Shown here piece by piece: positions 18,768 through 28,454 of a stretch of 64,000 nucleotides of DNA. The stretch is from Photobacterium ganghwense (lineage in GTDB: Bacteria; Pseudomonadota; Gammaproteobacteria; Enterobacterales; Vibrionaceae): NCBI RefSeq assembly GCF_003025595.1, contig NZ_PYMI01000004.1, positions 496,001-560,000 of the forward strand. The letters are read 5' to 3'. The position numbers and the translations under genes were made by a program. How positions within the stretch are numbered: the stretch's first letter is position 1; every line of letters begins with the position of its first letter. The notes below the pieces were generated by a model. It was not told where the DNA came from. It saw only the letters and a list, made by a program, of their open reading frames with translations, and searched no databases.

Positions 18768-19781
18768 TTATGACGGCTCAAGCTCCCGACTAGGTTGCTT
18801 CATTTGCTGCCAGGCAAAACCTTCAGGGTCATGAAGAATCGCCCGCCCGACGGCGGCTAAGTCGAGCCATTGTTGTTCAATCGCGTGATCAATGAAATCG
18901 CCCTCTTCGATACCACCCACACCAATCACAGGCACTCCCAAGTCAGCCGCTTTGATGTATGCTGACTCTTCAACCAGATACCCCTGTCCTCGACGTTGTT
19001 TAGGTCGGTTCCAGCCGCCAATACCTGAAGACACATCCAGTACATCGAGCCCGGCTTCAATGAAATAACGGCAAGTTTCCAGCATCTGGTTTGGGGTGAG
19101 CCCTTCTGGGTATAGATCCTGACCCGGAATACGCGCCATGATTGTCAGGTTAGTGTGTTGTGTGATTCCCTGAATGATTTCCACCATTAATCGGGAGCGA
19201 TTGCGCTGGTCACCACCGTACTCATCCTCACGTTGATTGGTAATCGGCGAAAGAAACTGATTCAGACCGTAACCATGCGCACAGTGGATTTCGACAAAAT
19301 CAAACCCCGCTTTTTCTGCACGTATTGCGGCCTCAATGAATCGCGTTTTCCACAGCTCCACATCTTCACGAGTCATCGCTCTCGGCTTTTCCAGCACCCG
19401 ATCATACGCAGGCACTGTGATGCCGGATGGCCCCATCAGATCGCTGCAAATGACTCTGGGTGCTTTCCCGCCACAGTGGGTTAACTGCAACCCCACCAGC
19501 GTACCCTGCTGTTTAATAACATTGGCAATCTCACTCAGCCCTGGCAGGCAGGCATCACTGTGTGCGCCAAGCTGATTGGTTTCACTGCGGCCTGAGAGGT
19601 CCACAAACGAGTATTCCACCATCAACAAGCCAGGATTTGCCTTGGCCAGATTCGCATAATGGCGAAGCGTCTGCTCGGTTGCCAACCCTTCCACATTGGC
19701 GGTTTGCGATGCCATAGGAGGCACGACAAGTCTGTTTTTCAGGTGCTTACCTGACACTGTTAACGGCGTAAATCGGTTCAC
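18768..19781 (-). CDS. NADH:flavin oxidoreductase of the old yellow enzyme superfamily (second copy)
   Basis: 337 residues, TIM-barrel FMN enzyme. The N-terminus NRLVVPPMASQTA and the substrate loop EIHCAHGYGLNQFLSP with H..N, then EYGGDQRNR, mark the family; the C-terminal GVGGIEEGD and GRAILHDP close the flavin phosphate site. It differs from the NemA-like copy at 5.7 kb and is closer to the YqjM/thermophilic-like branch. No iron-sulfur cysteine cluster is present, so it is not a dienoyl-CoA reductase. It is divergent from a LysR gene with a neat inverted repeat between them. Substrate unknown. Confidence 0.83.
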   Translation of the reverse strand: MNRFTPLTVSGKHLKNRLVVPPMASQTANVEGLATEQTLRHYANLAKANPGLLMVEYSFVDLSGRSETNQLGAHSDACLPGLSEIANVIKQQGTLVGLQLTHCGGKAPRVICSDLMGPSGITVPAYDRVLEKPRAMTREDVELWKTRFIEAAIRAEKAGFDFVEIHCAHGYGLNQFLSPITNQREDEYGGDQRNRSRLMVEIIQGITQHTNLTIMARIPGQDLYPEGLTPNQMLETCRYFIEAGLDVLDVSSGIGGWNRPKQRRGQGYLVEESAYIKAADLGVPVIGVGGIEEGDFIDHAIEQQWLDLAAVGRAILHDPEGFAWQQMKQPSRELEPS

Positions 19782-19842
19782 TTCTGCTGCCCTGATTGTG
19801 TCTTTGGGTTTTTATTGTATATTGACCTTTGACTACAATTAA

Positions 19843-19867
19843 GAAACACAAAACCAACAAGTGTTTC
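19843..19867. promoter_or_regulatory. Candidate LysR operator, GAAACAC-N11-GTGTTTC
   Basis: GAAACAC (19843-19849) and GTGTTTC (19861-19867) are perfect inverted arms around 11 bases, classic LysR geometry. It sits 15 bases before the LysR start and about 60 before the oxidoreductase start, so it could serve both repression of the regulator and activation of the enzyme. Confidence 0.6.
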
Positions 19868-19882
19868 CACTTTGGAATCATT

Positions 19883-20764
19883 ATGAAAATTGAAGACTTG
19901 CACCTGTTTGTCGAAGTCGCGAAAGAAGCCAGCTTACGAAATGCCGCAGTTCGGCTTTCCATGCAACCGGGGACACTGTCAAAAGCCATTAAAAGAATCG
20001 AAGACTATTATCAACATGAACTGTTTGACCGCACAGGTCATGGCTGGCAACTTACCCCAGCCGGAAAGTTACTGCGTGAACGCGCTGTCGAGCTACTGGG
20101 AATCCATGAAAAAATCGAATTTGAACTGGGTAACCCGAGGCGCTGTCACGTCAGAGTATCTGGGCCGGCGGGAGTGCTCGCCCATTATCTGCCGACAGTG
20201 GTAAACCGGTTAAGCACACATCAGGCCGATCACAGCCTCGACATAAAAATTGCGCCCGATCTGTCACCCTTACTGAAACATCAGGTGGACATTGCCCTGA
20301 CAACAACACTGGCGGGCCAATCTGTTGTGCTACCCTCCATCTACAGCGAGAAAATCTGTGACGTCCCCTTTGTGATTGTTGCCAGCAAACATCACCCTCT
20401 CGCCATTCATGTTGCCACTCACTCTCAGCCGATTGATATCCAAACAGTCTTAACCCATCCGTTTATTGTTCCTTCCCATCCGGTGTACGGACATACTGTC
20501 GAAAACAGCAGTGAAGACGGGTGGTTTGATTCAGAATTTAAGCGCAAAATTACCGCAAGAGTGGATGATATATCGACGCTGATCGCCCTGGTGAACACTC
20601 AACCCTGGTTAGCATATATGCCGCAATATTTAGCGGAGCATGAACAACTCCCGATTATTACGACCCGAGGCTGTCCGTACGCTTGCGTACAGTCAATTTG
20701 GTTGTGCCGCCAGAAGAATGTGCAGTATCACTGGATTCACCAGCTCTTTCAGGAAGAGGATTAA
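19883..20764 (+). CDS. LysR-family regulator paired with the flavin oxidoreductase
   Basis: 293 residues from the ATG at 19883; an upstream codon at 19829 would add 18 residues before the invariant MKIEDLHLF start and would run over the operator. Winged helix at about 1-60 (ASLRNAAVRLSMQPGTLSKAIKRIE), effector domain beyond 90. It is of the CrgA-like branch. The gene starts 101 bases from its divergent partner at 18768-19781, which it probably controls. The ligand is unknown. Confidence 0.85.
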   Translation: MKIEDLHLFVEVAKEASLRNAAVRLSMQPGTLSKAIKRIEDYYQHELFDRTGHGWQLTPAGKLLRERAVELLGIHEKIEFELGNPRRCHVRVSGPAGVLAHYLPTVVNRLSTHQADHSLDIKIAPDLSPLLKHQVDIALTTTLAGQSVVLPSIYSEKICDVPFVIVASKHHPLAIHVATHSQPIDIQTVLTHPFIVPSHPVYGHTVENSSEDGWFDSEFKRKITARVDDISTLIALVNTQPWLAYMPQYLAEHEQLPIITTRGCPYACVQSIWLCRQKNVQYHWIHQLFQEED

Positions 20765-21316
20765 GAAGGCAGCATGGATATAACCTGTCTGTACTAAAAA
20801 GAAACCCCTTTGCAGGGGCTGCTCATATTGTCTTCCAGTGATACATCGAGCAAAGGCTAGGTTAGGTCAGGTAGAACACGGCATGTTGCTGAGTGCTGTT
20901 TTAAATCACGGCCTTTGAAAAAGGCCAGCTCAATCGCATTGATTGACTAAACAATATTTATCTATTTTTTCATAACGTTAACGGTAAAAAGAGTATCTTT
21001 CCTATGCCACCACATGCAATACCCATTTAGAACTAGAAGGCGTGTACCAGATCATAAAACATGCGTATTCAGAATAGTGGTGAGACTTAGGCCACTCAAC
21101 GGATCCTTCCCTCAACCCAAGCCATCAAAAAGCCTATTTGCAATAACCGTTAAGAGTGTCACGCCAGCAATATAACGCTATGCATGGTCATATAATAAAT
21201 GGTTATATCAATAGCTGGATTTATACCTAAACAAAGAGAATAATCCTCTCCTTCACTCACACCTACTCACTAGCGTACCCGCTCGTTAATCGCTTTAGTT
21301 ATTTTTGGTTATCACT
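20765..21316. other. Intergenic region before the YeeE/YedE gene
   Basis: 552 bases without a convincing gene. It contains a hairpin GGCCTTT (20910-20916)/AAAGGCC (20920-20926) with no T run, and a short CCCCT/AGGGG pair near 20800. The promoter of the transporter gene must lie here. I see no RNA gene. Confidence 0.4.
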
Positions 21317-22570
21317 ATGAACAAAAAACAGGCACTGCTTGCCAGTCTCATCACCCTCAGTTCGCTCACCCTTGGCGCGGTTTTCCTTGAAAATACATCG
21401 CTGTTTTTACGTCTGTTGTTCGGTCTGAGTCTTGGATTTGCGTTAACCAAAGGTTCCATTGGCTTTGCCGGCAGTGTGAACCGCGCTTACCGACGTGGCT
21501 CGACACAACTCCTGCAAACCCTGATGTTCATGTTCGTCGTCACTGCAATTATCAATGCCGGTTTGTTGTTCAATGCAAACGTCGCGGATTACGATTTATG
21601 GGTGAACCCTATCAACCTGGGGCTGATGCTGGGTGGCGTCATGTTTGGTGCCGGTATGAGCTTCTCGAGCTGCTGTGCAACCGGTGTGATGGTTGAGATG
21701 GTGAGCGATGTGCCAAGGGCGTTAACCACCCTGATCTTTTTCGCTGCCGGGGTGTTTCTGGGCTTTCCGTTGCAAGCGACTCAGTCGTGGATCACCACAA
21801 CGGCCATCTCGACACCTAGCTTTGCCGGGAAAGGGGTATATATGCCGGATCTGTTCACCTGGGGACCGTTAAACGGCTACTTCATGTCAGTGATAACCAC
21901 CATTGTTCTGGCCTCTGTCGTTGGTTACTTAGCGAAAATGTACCAGAACTACCGCCATGCTAACGGTACCTTCCTGGGTGTTGACGGCGAAATTGCCCGC
22001 CAAAACCTGGCCAACAACGATAAACCCCAGCATTTTTCGCTGTTTAGCGCAGAGACATATCGCCGCTGGTTCGGCAACATCTGGGAAATGAAAACCGCAG
22101 CACTGGTGATTGCGCTGATCTTCGGCATCATGATGGTTTCGACCGGGGCCGGTTGGGGAGCCTCTACCCCCTTTGGAATCTGGTTTGGTAAAGGCTTGAT
22201 GGCACTGGGAGTGAGCGCAGAGACAATCGCCGACTTTACCCACCGCCCAGCTGAGATGTTTACCACGCCTTTTTTCAGCCACAGTATTTCTGTTCAGAAC
22301 CTGGCCATTATGCTGGGCACTTTAATCGCGGTGCTGTTTCTGGGCAATTTCTCTTTCTCGTTCCAGCTCAACCATTCTGCGAAACAATTTGCCCTGTTCG
22401 CGCTGGGCGGTCTACTGATGGGACTGGGCACTCGCCTTGCCAACGGCTGTAATGTCGGTGCTTTGTTTACACCGATCGCGAACTTCTCACTCTCTGGCTG
22501 GGTGTACCTGCCGTTTTTGATTCTTGGCGGTATTCTGGGGAACACGTTTCACCGAGTGGTCATCCGATAA
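21317..22570 (+). CDS. YeeE/YedE-family sulfur-compound transporter
   Basis: 417 residues from the ATG at 21317; a TTG four codons earlier has no support. About nine to ten membrane helices. YeeE-type motifs appear twice, as expected for the internal repeat: GAGMSFSSCCATG (about 112-124) and MGLGTRLANGCNVGALF near the C-terminus, each with cysteines that relay thiosulfate in the family. It probably imports thiosulfate or a similar sulfur species. The usual TusA or rhodanese partner is not adjacent; Ohr follows convergently. A short hairpin ends the gene. Confidence 0.82.
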   Translation: MNKKQALLASLITLSSLTLGAVFLENTSLFLRLLFGLSLGFALTKGSIGFAGSVNRAYRRGSTQLLQTLMFMFVVTAIINAGLLFNANVADYDLWVNPINLGLMLGGVMFGAGMSFSSCCATGVMVEMVSDVPRALTTLIFFAAGVFLGFPLQATQSWITTTAISTPSFAGKGVYMPDLFTWGPLNGYFMSVITTIVLASVVGYLAKMYQNYRHANGTFLGVDGEIARQNLANNDKPQHFSLFSAETYRRWFGNIWEMKTAALVIALIFGIMMVSTGAGWGASTPFGIWFGKGLMALGVSAETIADFTHRPAEMFTTPFFSHSISVQNLAIMLGTLIAVLFLGNFSFSFQLNHSAKQFALFALGGLLMGLGTRLANGCNVGALFTPIANFSLSGWVYLPFLILGGILGNTFHRVVIR

Positions 22571-22610
22571 CTGGCGAAACAGCAAAATGCAGTAAGACGA
22601 GAAAGAAGAA

Positions 22611-22632
22611 AAAGGCAGTGAAAACTGCCTTT
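22611..22632. terminator. Hairpin terminator between convergent genes
   Basis: AAAGGCAGT (22611-22619) pairs with ACTGCCTTT (22624-22632) around a GAAA tetraloop. The A and T flanks make it usable on both strands although the T run is short. Confidence 0.6.
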
Positions 22633-22680
22633 ATCCGTCAATGATGATGATCGCTTTCTGGCACAGCGCCATCGGTGCTT

Positions 22681-23106
22681 CTACACCACGGTTAGACGCA
22701 CATCGACATTGTTGCGTGTTGCATTTGAGTATGGGCAAACGATGTGCGCCTTATCGACCAACTCCCGCACCAACGCTTTATCCATACCGGGGACATTGAC
22801 CCGTAATTCCACCTCAATACAGAACCCCTGAGGGATCGGGCCGATTCCCACTAACCCTTCAATGGAGGTGGATGCTGGCAGACTGACTTTCTGATTAGCC
22901 GCTACCAGCTTCAGCGCACCGGTAAAACAGGCGGCGTAACCTGCCGCAAATAACTGCTCAGGATTGGTGCCCTCACCACCCGCGCCCCCCAACTCCTTCG
23001 GGGTGGATAAATGCAGATCAATCTTGTTATCAGCGGACGTCGCATGGCCATCACGGCCACCAGTGACTGACGCTTGTGCGGTGTACAGAACTTTATCCAA
23101 TGACAT
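22681..23106 (-). CDS. ohr: Organic hydroperoxide resistance protein (OsmC superfamily)
   Basis: 141 residues, the normal Ohr length. The two redox cysteines are C60 (GYAACF) and C124 (HIVCPYS), with R18 and E50 of the active site also present. It reduces organic hydroperoxides using lipoylated proteins as electron donors. In many bacteria the MarR-type regulator OhrR is adjacent; none is seen here, so control may be elsewhere. It is monocistronic and read toward the terminator at 22611-22632. The start ATG at 23106 is preceded by AAGGAGTGTGAAGC, a strong site. Confidence 0.92.
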   Translation of the reverse strand: MSLDKVLYTAQASVTGGRDGHATSADNKIDLHLSTPKELGGAGGEGTNPEQLFAAGYAACFTGALKLVAANQKVSLPASTSIEGLVGIGPIPQGFCIEVELRVNVPGMDKALVRELVDKAHIVCPYSNATRNNVDVRLTVV

Positions 23107-23210
23107 GCTTCACACTCCTTGATCGAATAAACCAACGGGGATAACTGGTTCCAAGTATAGGCAACAATCTCACTGCAACCATTTCCTGGTCAATTTTCCC
23201 GCTTCCCTTG

Positions 23211-23250
23211 CATGACTGCGTGACTGCATAACGCCATGACTGCATGACTG
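23211..23250. repeat. Four short TGACTGC repeats
   Basis: The heptamer TGACTGC/TGACTGG occurs four times in about 40 bases, as two pairs with 8-base period, at 23213-23227 and 23237-23250. It lies between the ohr start and the end of the DUF6351 gene. Confidence 0.5.
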
Positions 23251-23255
23251 GCCGG

Positions 23256-25418
23256 TTACAACGCCTTTGGCCTGCCCATGTCGCCAAGTCGGTAATCACA
23301 CACGCCGTCTGGGAAGATTTGTTGCAGTTCATCCATTTTTGCCGAAACATCCCAGTCGCCGTACATCCCCTGCGCTGCCGCAACGTCAACCGGAATGGTA
23401 TAACACTTAAAAATGCTTCCTTCCCACGGCGCACCGGCCTTTATCCGGCTGTTGCTGTACATAGGATAATGTTGTGTGCAGCTTCCTTTTTCCTTCTGAT
23501 TCCATTCCCCATCAAAGACGCCGTTTCCGGCAGCCATGATGTTCCCCTCCTGATCAAAACAGGTATCCTGGGCAACATTGGGCCGGGCGATACTGACCCT
23601 GTCTTCATAAGGCAGATTCTCCGGCAACTTATGCATATTCGTCAGCCATTGATCCATCACCTCATACGCTTTTTCTGTCGGGTTGTAATGTTTATCGGCA
23701 ATCCAGATCACATGATTACGATAGGTTTTCTGGTCGTTGAGTATACGCAGCCGGCTGACAAACGAAGCGGATGTATGATGCATATTGAGTTCATCTTCCA
23801 GATAATGCCGGACATCCAGAATCGGCAGATTAATGCGGCCAATAAATACCTGACCATATTCATACGCTTTGTTCATAGCGACCAAAGACCCCGCCTGACG
23901 TTTAGCCAGCGCCCCGTCAAGCTTCGTGATGTTCTGGTTTCCCCAGATTGACAGCCAGAGAGGCGGAATACTGGAGCCAAGGCTGAGCATGCGCTCCGGC
24001 TCCATCTGGGAAGGCGCTTTCCAGGCTCCGATCCGCTTGTTGAGATCAATAAAATCATCCAGCGAAATCTGGTGACTGAGCAGCGCCTGTAGCCCGTACT
24101 GCACGCCAACGTTATCCCAGGTGGTTTGCCCGAAACCGTGCTCATCCTGGCCATACACGTTCACCATGTCCTGCCAGTAGCTCCAGTTGACCTTGCCGAC
24201 CACAGAGTGGTGAAAGAAAGGCTTGATAAAACCTTGTCGCGGATTGTGAATATAGCTGCTCAACCCGAGATAACCGTTAATACACTCATTGTTCCCTTTC
24301 GGAAACTCTGGTAATTCCCCGCGCGCCAGCTGATTGACCGGCAACAGCCAGCCATATTTCTGCTCGGCTCCGCTGATAGCCCGCAGCCCCTCAATATTCT
24401 GGCGCTGATGCCAGTCCTGCCAGTGATCTTTGTTATAGGATCGGAACGTGAAATAGTTATTCAGCAGATCGCAATCCAGCGCATAAATTGAAACGCTGAC
24501 CATATCCGGGTACGAATACAGCGGAATCAGACCGTCAAGAATACCCTGGCTGTTCTGCCCGATGAGGTACTGCGCCAGTCCGCCTCCCGACCCACCAATA
24601 CCGACGGTATACAATGGCTCGCCAAACAGAGTGACGAACTGGGTTTTAACCCGTCTGGCCGTATCTTCTGCCAGCAGCATGTTATAGCCATAACTGGTTT
24701 TATTACCGCTTGAGCTGACAACCGCGTACCCTTTTCTTAATTGCTCCAGCTCTTTGTTCACCAGACGGTGAAACTTAATTCGCCCCTGCCGGAAACCGAT
24801 TCCCGAGCCCCCTTCGAAGTGATAAATCAGCCGGTTATTCCACAATGACGCACCATTCTGCACACCAATTTCTTCCGGTGAAATCGGCATTGCAATTGCG
24901 TAGACATAGCGATTGATAGTGCCCTGCTCTACCCGTACCAACAACGCATCATCGGCGATCGGCGCTTGTCTGAGCTCTTCTTCCGTCATGGGTTGAATGT
25001 CGTTATCCGCATCAACCAGAAAGTAAAGCAGCTGAGTTTTGGCCGCACAATCTTTCGAGTAGCCCACCAGCTTAGTGCCATCCTGACTGTCATACACCGG
25101 GACACCCAGCCCTTTCTGATTATCCACCAGCGGCTGTCCCATCCCGGAGTCCAGCGTCATGCAGAAAAAGGGGTACTGATTGGGCCCGGAATACAGCGAC
25201 GTAACAGGGCCAACCTCACCGATTTTAATAGGGAATGGATAGGTTTCGGCCGGTCTTGGCGTTTCACTGATATGGTGTTTCACATCAAGCAGATAGCTTT
25301 TTTCCGGCGTAGCGATGGCTTTCACCTGCCGGGCAATCAGGTTGTCTTGTCCGGACATTTGCCCAACAACAATGATCGCGGCTAACAGACAAGCCAGTAC
25401 AATAATGATTCTCTTCAT
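23256..25418 (-). CDS. Secreted alpha/beta-hydrolase-like protein (DUF6351-like)
   Basis: 720 residues from the ATG at 25418, which puts a signal-type helix (KRIIIVLACLLAAIIVVG) at the N-terminus; an earlier ATG at 25448 would bury it. The central region carries GIGGSGGGLAQYL (about residue 280), a serine nucleophile elbow, and late DxxH-like stretches typical of the DUF6351 hydrolases. Several cysteine pairs fit a periplasmic or extracellular place. The family is poorly characterised; esterase or amidase activity is an inference. It has no operon partner. A LysR gene starts divergently 322 bases away, which may or may not be related. Confidence 0.65.
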   Translation of the reverse strand: MKRIIIVLACLLAAIIVVGQMSGQDNLIARQVKAIATPEKSYLLDVKHHISETPRPAETYPFPIKIGEVGPVTSLYSGPNQYPFFCMTLDSGMGQPLVDNQKGLGVPVYDSQDGTKLVGYSKDCAAKTQLLYFLVDADNDIQPMTEEELRQAPIADDALLVRVEQGTINRYVYAIAMPISPEEIGVQNGASLWNNRLIYHFEGGSGIGFRQGRIKFHRLVNKELEQLRKGYAVVSSSGNKTSYGYNMLLAEDTARRVKTQFVTLFGEPLYTVGIGGSGGGLAQYLIGQNSQGILDGLIPLYSYPDMVSVSIYALDCDLLNNYFTFRSYNKDHWQDWHQRQNIEGLRAISGAEQKYGWLLPVNQLARGELPEFPKGNNECINGYLGLSSYIHNPRQGFIKPFFHHSVVGKVNWSYWQDMVNVYGQDEHGFGQTTWDNVGVQYGLQALLSHQISLDDFIDLNKRIGAWKAPSQMEPERMLSLGSSIPPLWLSIWGNQNITKLDGALAKRQAGSLVAMNKAYEYGQVFIGRINLPILDVRHYLEDELNMHHTSASFVSRLRILNDQKTYRNHVIWIADKHYNPTEKAYEVMDQWLTNMHKLPENLPYEDRVSIARPNVAQDTCFDQEGNIMAAGNGVFDGEWNQKEKGSCTQHYPMYSNSRIKAGAPWEGSIFKCYTIPVDVAAAQGMYGDWDVSAKMDELQQIFPDGVCDYRLGDMGRPKAL

Positions 25419-25500
25419 AAGAACATGCCTATTTCGACACCTTATCAAAGAGTGTAGCGAAACTGGGCATTCATATTCCTAAGACTTGAGCACGCAGATA

Positions 25501-25582
25501 TGACTGAATAAACAGAGAGAACTGGTTTTTTATCAGGAGGAAATAACAATTCGACGATTTATAACGTCCAGTTATTCAGTCA
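25501..25582. repeat. Long-range inverted repeat in the DUF6351-lysR gap
   Basis: TGACTGAATAA (25501-25511) and TTATTCAGTCA (25572-25582) are perfect 11-base inverted arms 60 bases apart. A second pair, AACTGG (25520-25525)/CCAGTT (25568-25573), partly overlaps. The rest of the 322-base gap (25419-25740) shows no gene, only an orphan AGGAGGAAATAACA site with no start after it. Confidence 0.5.
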
Positions 25583-25740
25583 GGCAAGATGCCAGAAACT
25601 AACCCTATGAACGGAAAGAGTTTATTGAATAGATCATCAATTGCAGCCCGGAGATATTGGCATTACTCTTATTTTTGATATGTGCCGGTTGTTTGCAGGA
25701 TGCAAGGCAGTGAGCACACTCGTTAAGTCAGGTTCAGGGA

Positions 25741-26727
25741 ATGAACCGTTACATCCACAGGAAGGAAACATTGAAAATATTCGGATTTGATCTTCGCGCC
25801 CTTGAGGTTTTTGTCACCACCGCCCAGACCGGCAACATGACCCTGGCTGCCAACCAGCTACGGCTGACTCAGTCTTCCGTATCACAAACTATCTCGACTT
25901 TAGAGAGCAACCTGAATGTCGAATTGCTGGATCGCACCGTGCGCCCGATTGAGCTAACCGTAGCCGGTCGCTACTTTTATGATCAATCCTGCCATTTACT
26001 CTCTCAGGCAGAAAAAACCCACCATGTAATGTCCAAAGGTGACTTTCAGAAATTGCATCTGCTTCGGATCGCTATGGTCGATTCGCTGGCCACCTCGCTG
26101 GGCGCCCCGTTGGTGGATGTGATTAAGCGCCACACCGAAAGCTGGACAATCAGCACCGGACGCTCTCACATGCACGCTCAGGCCTTATTGTCCCGGAATG
26201 TCGATATCATTATTTCTGATGATGCGCTGGAGGATAACGAATTTCTCAGCCGCCACCGGATTTTACGGGAACCCTTTATTCTGGTTATCCCCCGCCGAGA
26301 AACCCGCCGGTTTGCCTCTTTCCAGCAACTGATCCGTGAACTCGACTTTGTCCGTTACACCAGTGATTCCCTGATTGGAACAACCATCGAACGGTACCTG
26401 CGCAGGCAAGGCGTGTCGGCACCAATCCGCATGCAGCTGGACAATACCTTCGCACTCCTTTCTAGTGTCGCTGCCGGTCTGGGCTGGACTATCACTACCC
26501 CGCTCTGCCTGTTTCAGAGCGGCTTATTCCGCGATCAACTCACCTGCCTGCCTTTGCCCTCAGATGAACCCTTACAACGAAATCTGACTCTGGTCAGCCG
26601 TCATAACGAGCTGGGTAATCTGCCACAGATTCTGGCCGCTGACAGTCGCCAAGTTATGCATGACAAATTCCTGCCGAATGTGCTGCGTGAACTGCCCTGG
26701 CTCGAAAAAGACTTACACGTCGGCTAA
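25741..26727 (+). CDS. LysR-family regulator at the head of the amino-alcohol cluster
   Basis: 328 residues from the ATG at 25741. A TTG at 25771 is a serious alternative because AGGAAGGAAACA lies directly before it and the LysR fold begins near there (FDLRALEVFVTTAQTG). The winged helix runs through SSVSQTISTLESNLNVELLDR; the effector domain follows from about residue 100. It reads in the same direction as the permease, ligase and dehydrogenase genes behind it, and is the only regulator in the block. It likely senses the amine substrate or a gamma-glutamyl intermediate; this is inference from position. Confidence 0.83.
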   Translation: MNRYIHRKETLKIFGFDLRALEVFVTTAQTGNMTLAANQLRLTQSSVSQTISTLESNLNVELLDRTVRPIELTVAGRYFYDQSCHLLSQAEKTHHVMSKGDFQKLHLLRIAMVDSLATSLGAPLVDVIKRHTESWTISTGRSHMHAQALLSRNVDIIISDDALEDNEFLSRHRILREPFILVIPRRETRRFASFQQLIRELDFVRYTSDSLIGTTIERYLRRQGVSAPIRMQLDNTFALLSSVAAGLGWTITTPLCLFQSGLFRDQLTCLPLPSDEPLQRNLTLVSRHNELGNLPQILAADSRQVMHDKFLPNVLRELPWLEKDLHVG

Positions 26728-26898
26728 ACCCAACAAGTTTGCGTGGGAGAAGCCGTCCACGCCGTACTATTAGAGAAACTTATACTCTACTGTTAGCGGA
26801 ACTGATTCTTGTTGCGGACTGATAAAAATCGCCACTATGTTAACAACATGTAACAAAAAGTACGAATGACTTTATCAACCCGTTCATAAGGAAATGTT

Positions 26899-28332
26899 AT
26901 GTCTGACAGCAACCATCAAGCAGTCAAGAGTAATGCCGTTTCTGACGATTACCTGAGTAAGCGTCAACTGAAGAAAGGGGTCGCAGGCTGGATTTTATTA
27001 GCCAGCCTGGGCGTGTCATATGTGATCTCCGGAGACTTCGCCGGGTGGAACTTTGGCCTTGAACAAGCCGGCTTCGGGGGCATGTTCATTGCGACCCTGA
27101 TCATGGGCCTGATGTACATCTGCCTGGTACTGAGCCTGGCCGAACTGTCCTCCTCCATTCCGACGGCCGGTGGTGGTTACAGCTTCGCCCGCCGCGCTTT
27201 AGGTCCGCTGGGCGGCTTTCTGACCGGCACCGCGATCTTGCTGGAATATGCCATCGCCCCTGCGGCTATCGCGATTTTCATCGGTGGGTACGTTAACGAG
27301 CTAATTGGTATCGACGGCCCTGTCGTTTATGCCGCTTTCTACTGCGTGTTCGTCGGCATCCACCTCTGGGGAGCCGGAGAAGCCTTGCGCATTATGATGG
27401 TGATCACCGCGCTTGCTGTCGTTGCAGTGATTGTTTTTGCTGTGGGTATGCTGCCTCATTTTGATGTTAATAACCTTTTCACTATCGCAGCAAACCCGGA
27501 AGCAGCAGGGGCGAGCAGCTTCCTGCCGGAAGGCTATGTCGGCATCTGGGCGGCATTGCCATTTGCCATGTGGCTATTCCTGGCGGTCGAAGGGGTTCCC
27601 CTTGCCGCAGAAGAAGCGACCAACCCGGCGAAAGACATGCCACGCGGTATTATCGCCTCCATGCTGGTACTGCTGGTGTTCGCTGCGCTGGTCTTGTTCC
27701 TGGTACCGGGTGGTGCCGGTGCTGAAGCCATGAAATCACACAGCGCACCTTTGGTTGGGGCTCTGCTGGCTGTTCACGGCACCGATTCACTGGCCGCCAA
27801 GTTCGTCAACATCGTCGGCCTGTTTGGTTTAATTGCCAGTTTCTTCTCCATTATTTACGCCTATTCCCGCCAGGTGTTTGCCTTGTCTCGCGCTGGCTAC
27901 CTGCCCCGCTTCCTGTCCTTGTCCGGTGAACGAAAAGTACCGGTTTACGCTCTGATAGTACCGGGCGTGCTGGGTTTCCTGCTGTCATTATCCGGCGAAG
28001 GGGATCTGATGATCACCATGGCGGTTTTTGGCGCTACGGTTTCCTACGCCCTGATGAGCTTGTCTCACATCATCCTGCGCCAAAAAGAACCGCAATTGGA
28101 GCGCCCTTACAAAACACCAGGCGGCACCCTGACTTCCGGCATTGCGCTGGTACTGTCTCTGGTCGCACTGGCATCGACGTTCGTGGTCAGTACCCAAGCC
28201 GCCTTGTGGTCAGCCCTGTTCTACGTCGTGATGCTCACGTACTTCCTGCTTTACAGCCGACACCGCATTGTTGCCAATGCCCCTGAAGAAGAATTTGCCC
28301 TGATTTCAAGCGCAGAGTCTGAACTCAGCTAA
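26899..28332 (+). CDS. eat: Ethanolamine-type APC permease
   Basis: 477 residues, twelve membrane helices of the amino acid-polyamine-organocation superfamily. The start KKGVAGWILLASLGVSYVIS, then GDFAGWNFGLEQAGFGG, is typical of the ethanolamine permease (Eat) family, as is PFAMWLFLAVEGVPLAAEE in the middle. It should import a small amine together with a proton. Position before a gamma-glutamyl ligase and two dehydrogenases supports a role in uptake of a carbon or nitrogen source amine; ethanolamine is the natural candidate but a related amino alcohol is possible. No eutBC lyase genes are near, which sets it apart from the classical ethanolamine route. AAGGAAATGTT precedes the start. Confidence 0.82.
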   Translation: MSDSNHQAVKSNAVSDDYLSKRQLKKGVAGWILLASLGVSYVISGDFAGWNFGLEQAGFGGMFIATLIMGLMYICLVLSLAELSSSIPTAGGGYSFARRALGPLGGFLTGTAILLEYAIAPAAIAIFIGGYVNELIGIDGPVVYAAFYCVFVGIHLWGAGEALRIMMVITALAVVAVIVFAVGMLPHFDVNNLFTIAANPEAAGASSFLPEGYVGIWAALPFAMWLFLAVEGVPLAAEEATNPAKDMPRGIIASMLVLLVFAALVLFLVPGGAGAEAMKSHSAPLVGALLAVHGTDSLAAKFVNIVGLFGLIASFFSIIYAYSRQVFALSRAGYLPRFLSLSGERKVPVYALIVPGVLGFLLSLSGEGDLMITMAVFGATVSYALMSLSHIILRQKEPQLERPYKTPGGTLTSGIALVLSLVALASTFVVSTQAALWSALFYVVMLTYFLLYSRHRIVANAPEEEFALISSAESELS

Positions 28333-28359
28333 TACTTTTCTTATAACAATCAAACTGAT

Positions 28360-28398
28360 AAGGACGGATATCACAAAACACACCGTGCTGCCGTCCTT
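28360..28398 (+). promoter_or_regulatory. Hairpin between permease and ligase genes
   Basis: AAGGACGG (28360-28367) pairs with CCGTCCTT (28391-28398) around 23 bases. No T run follows, so it looks like a message-processing or stabilising element, not a full terminator. Confidence 0.45.
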
Positions 28399-28454
28399 GC
28401 AAACACAACATAACCTACAGGCTCAGGAAAGAGCCCTCCGGATGAGAGGTATAC

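Noticed and set aside
20798..20822. Terminator after the LysR gene at 20.8 kb
   Set aside because: The CCCCT/AGGGG stem is only five bases and no T run follows.
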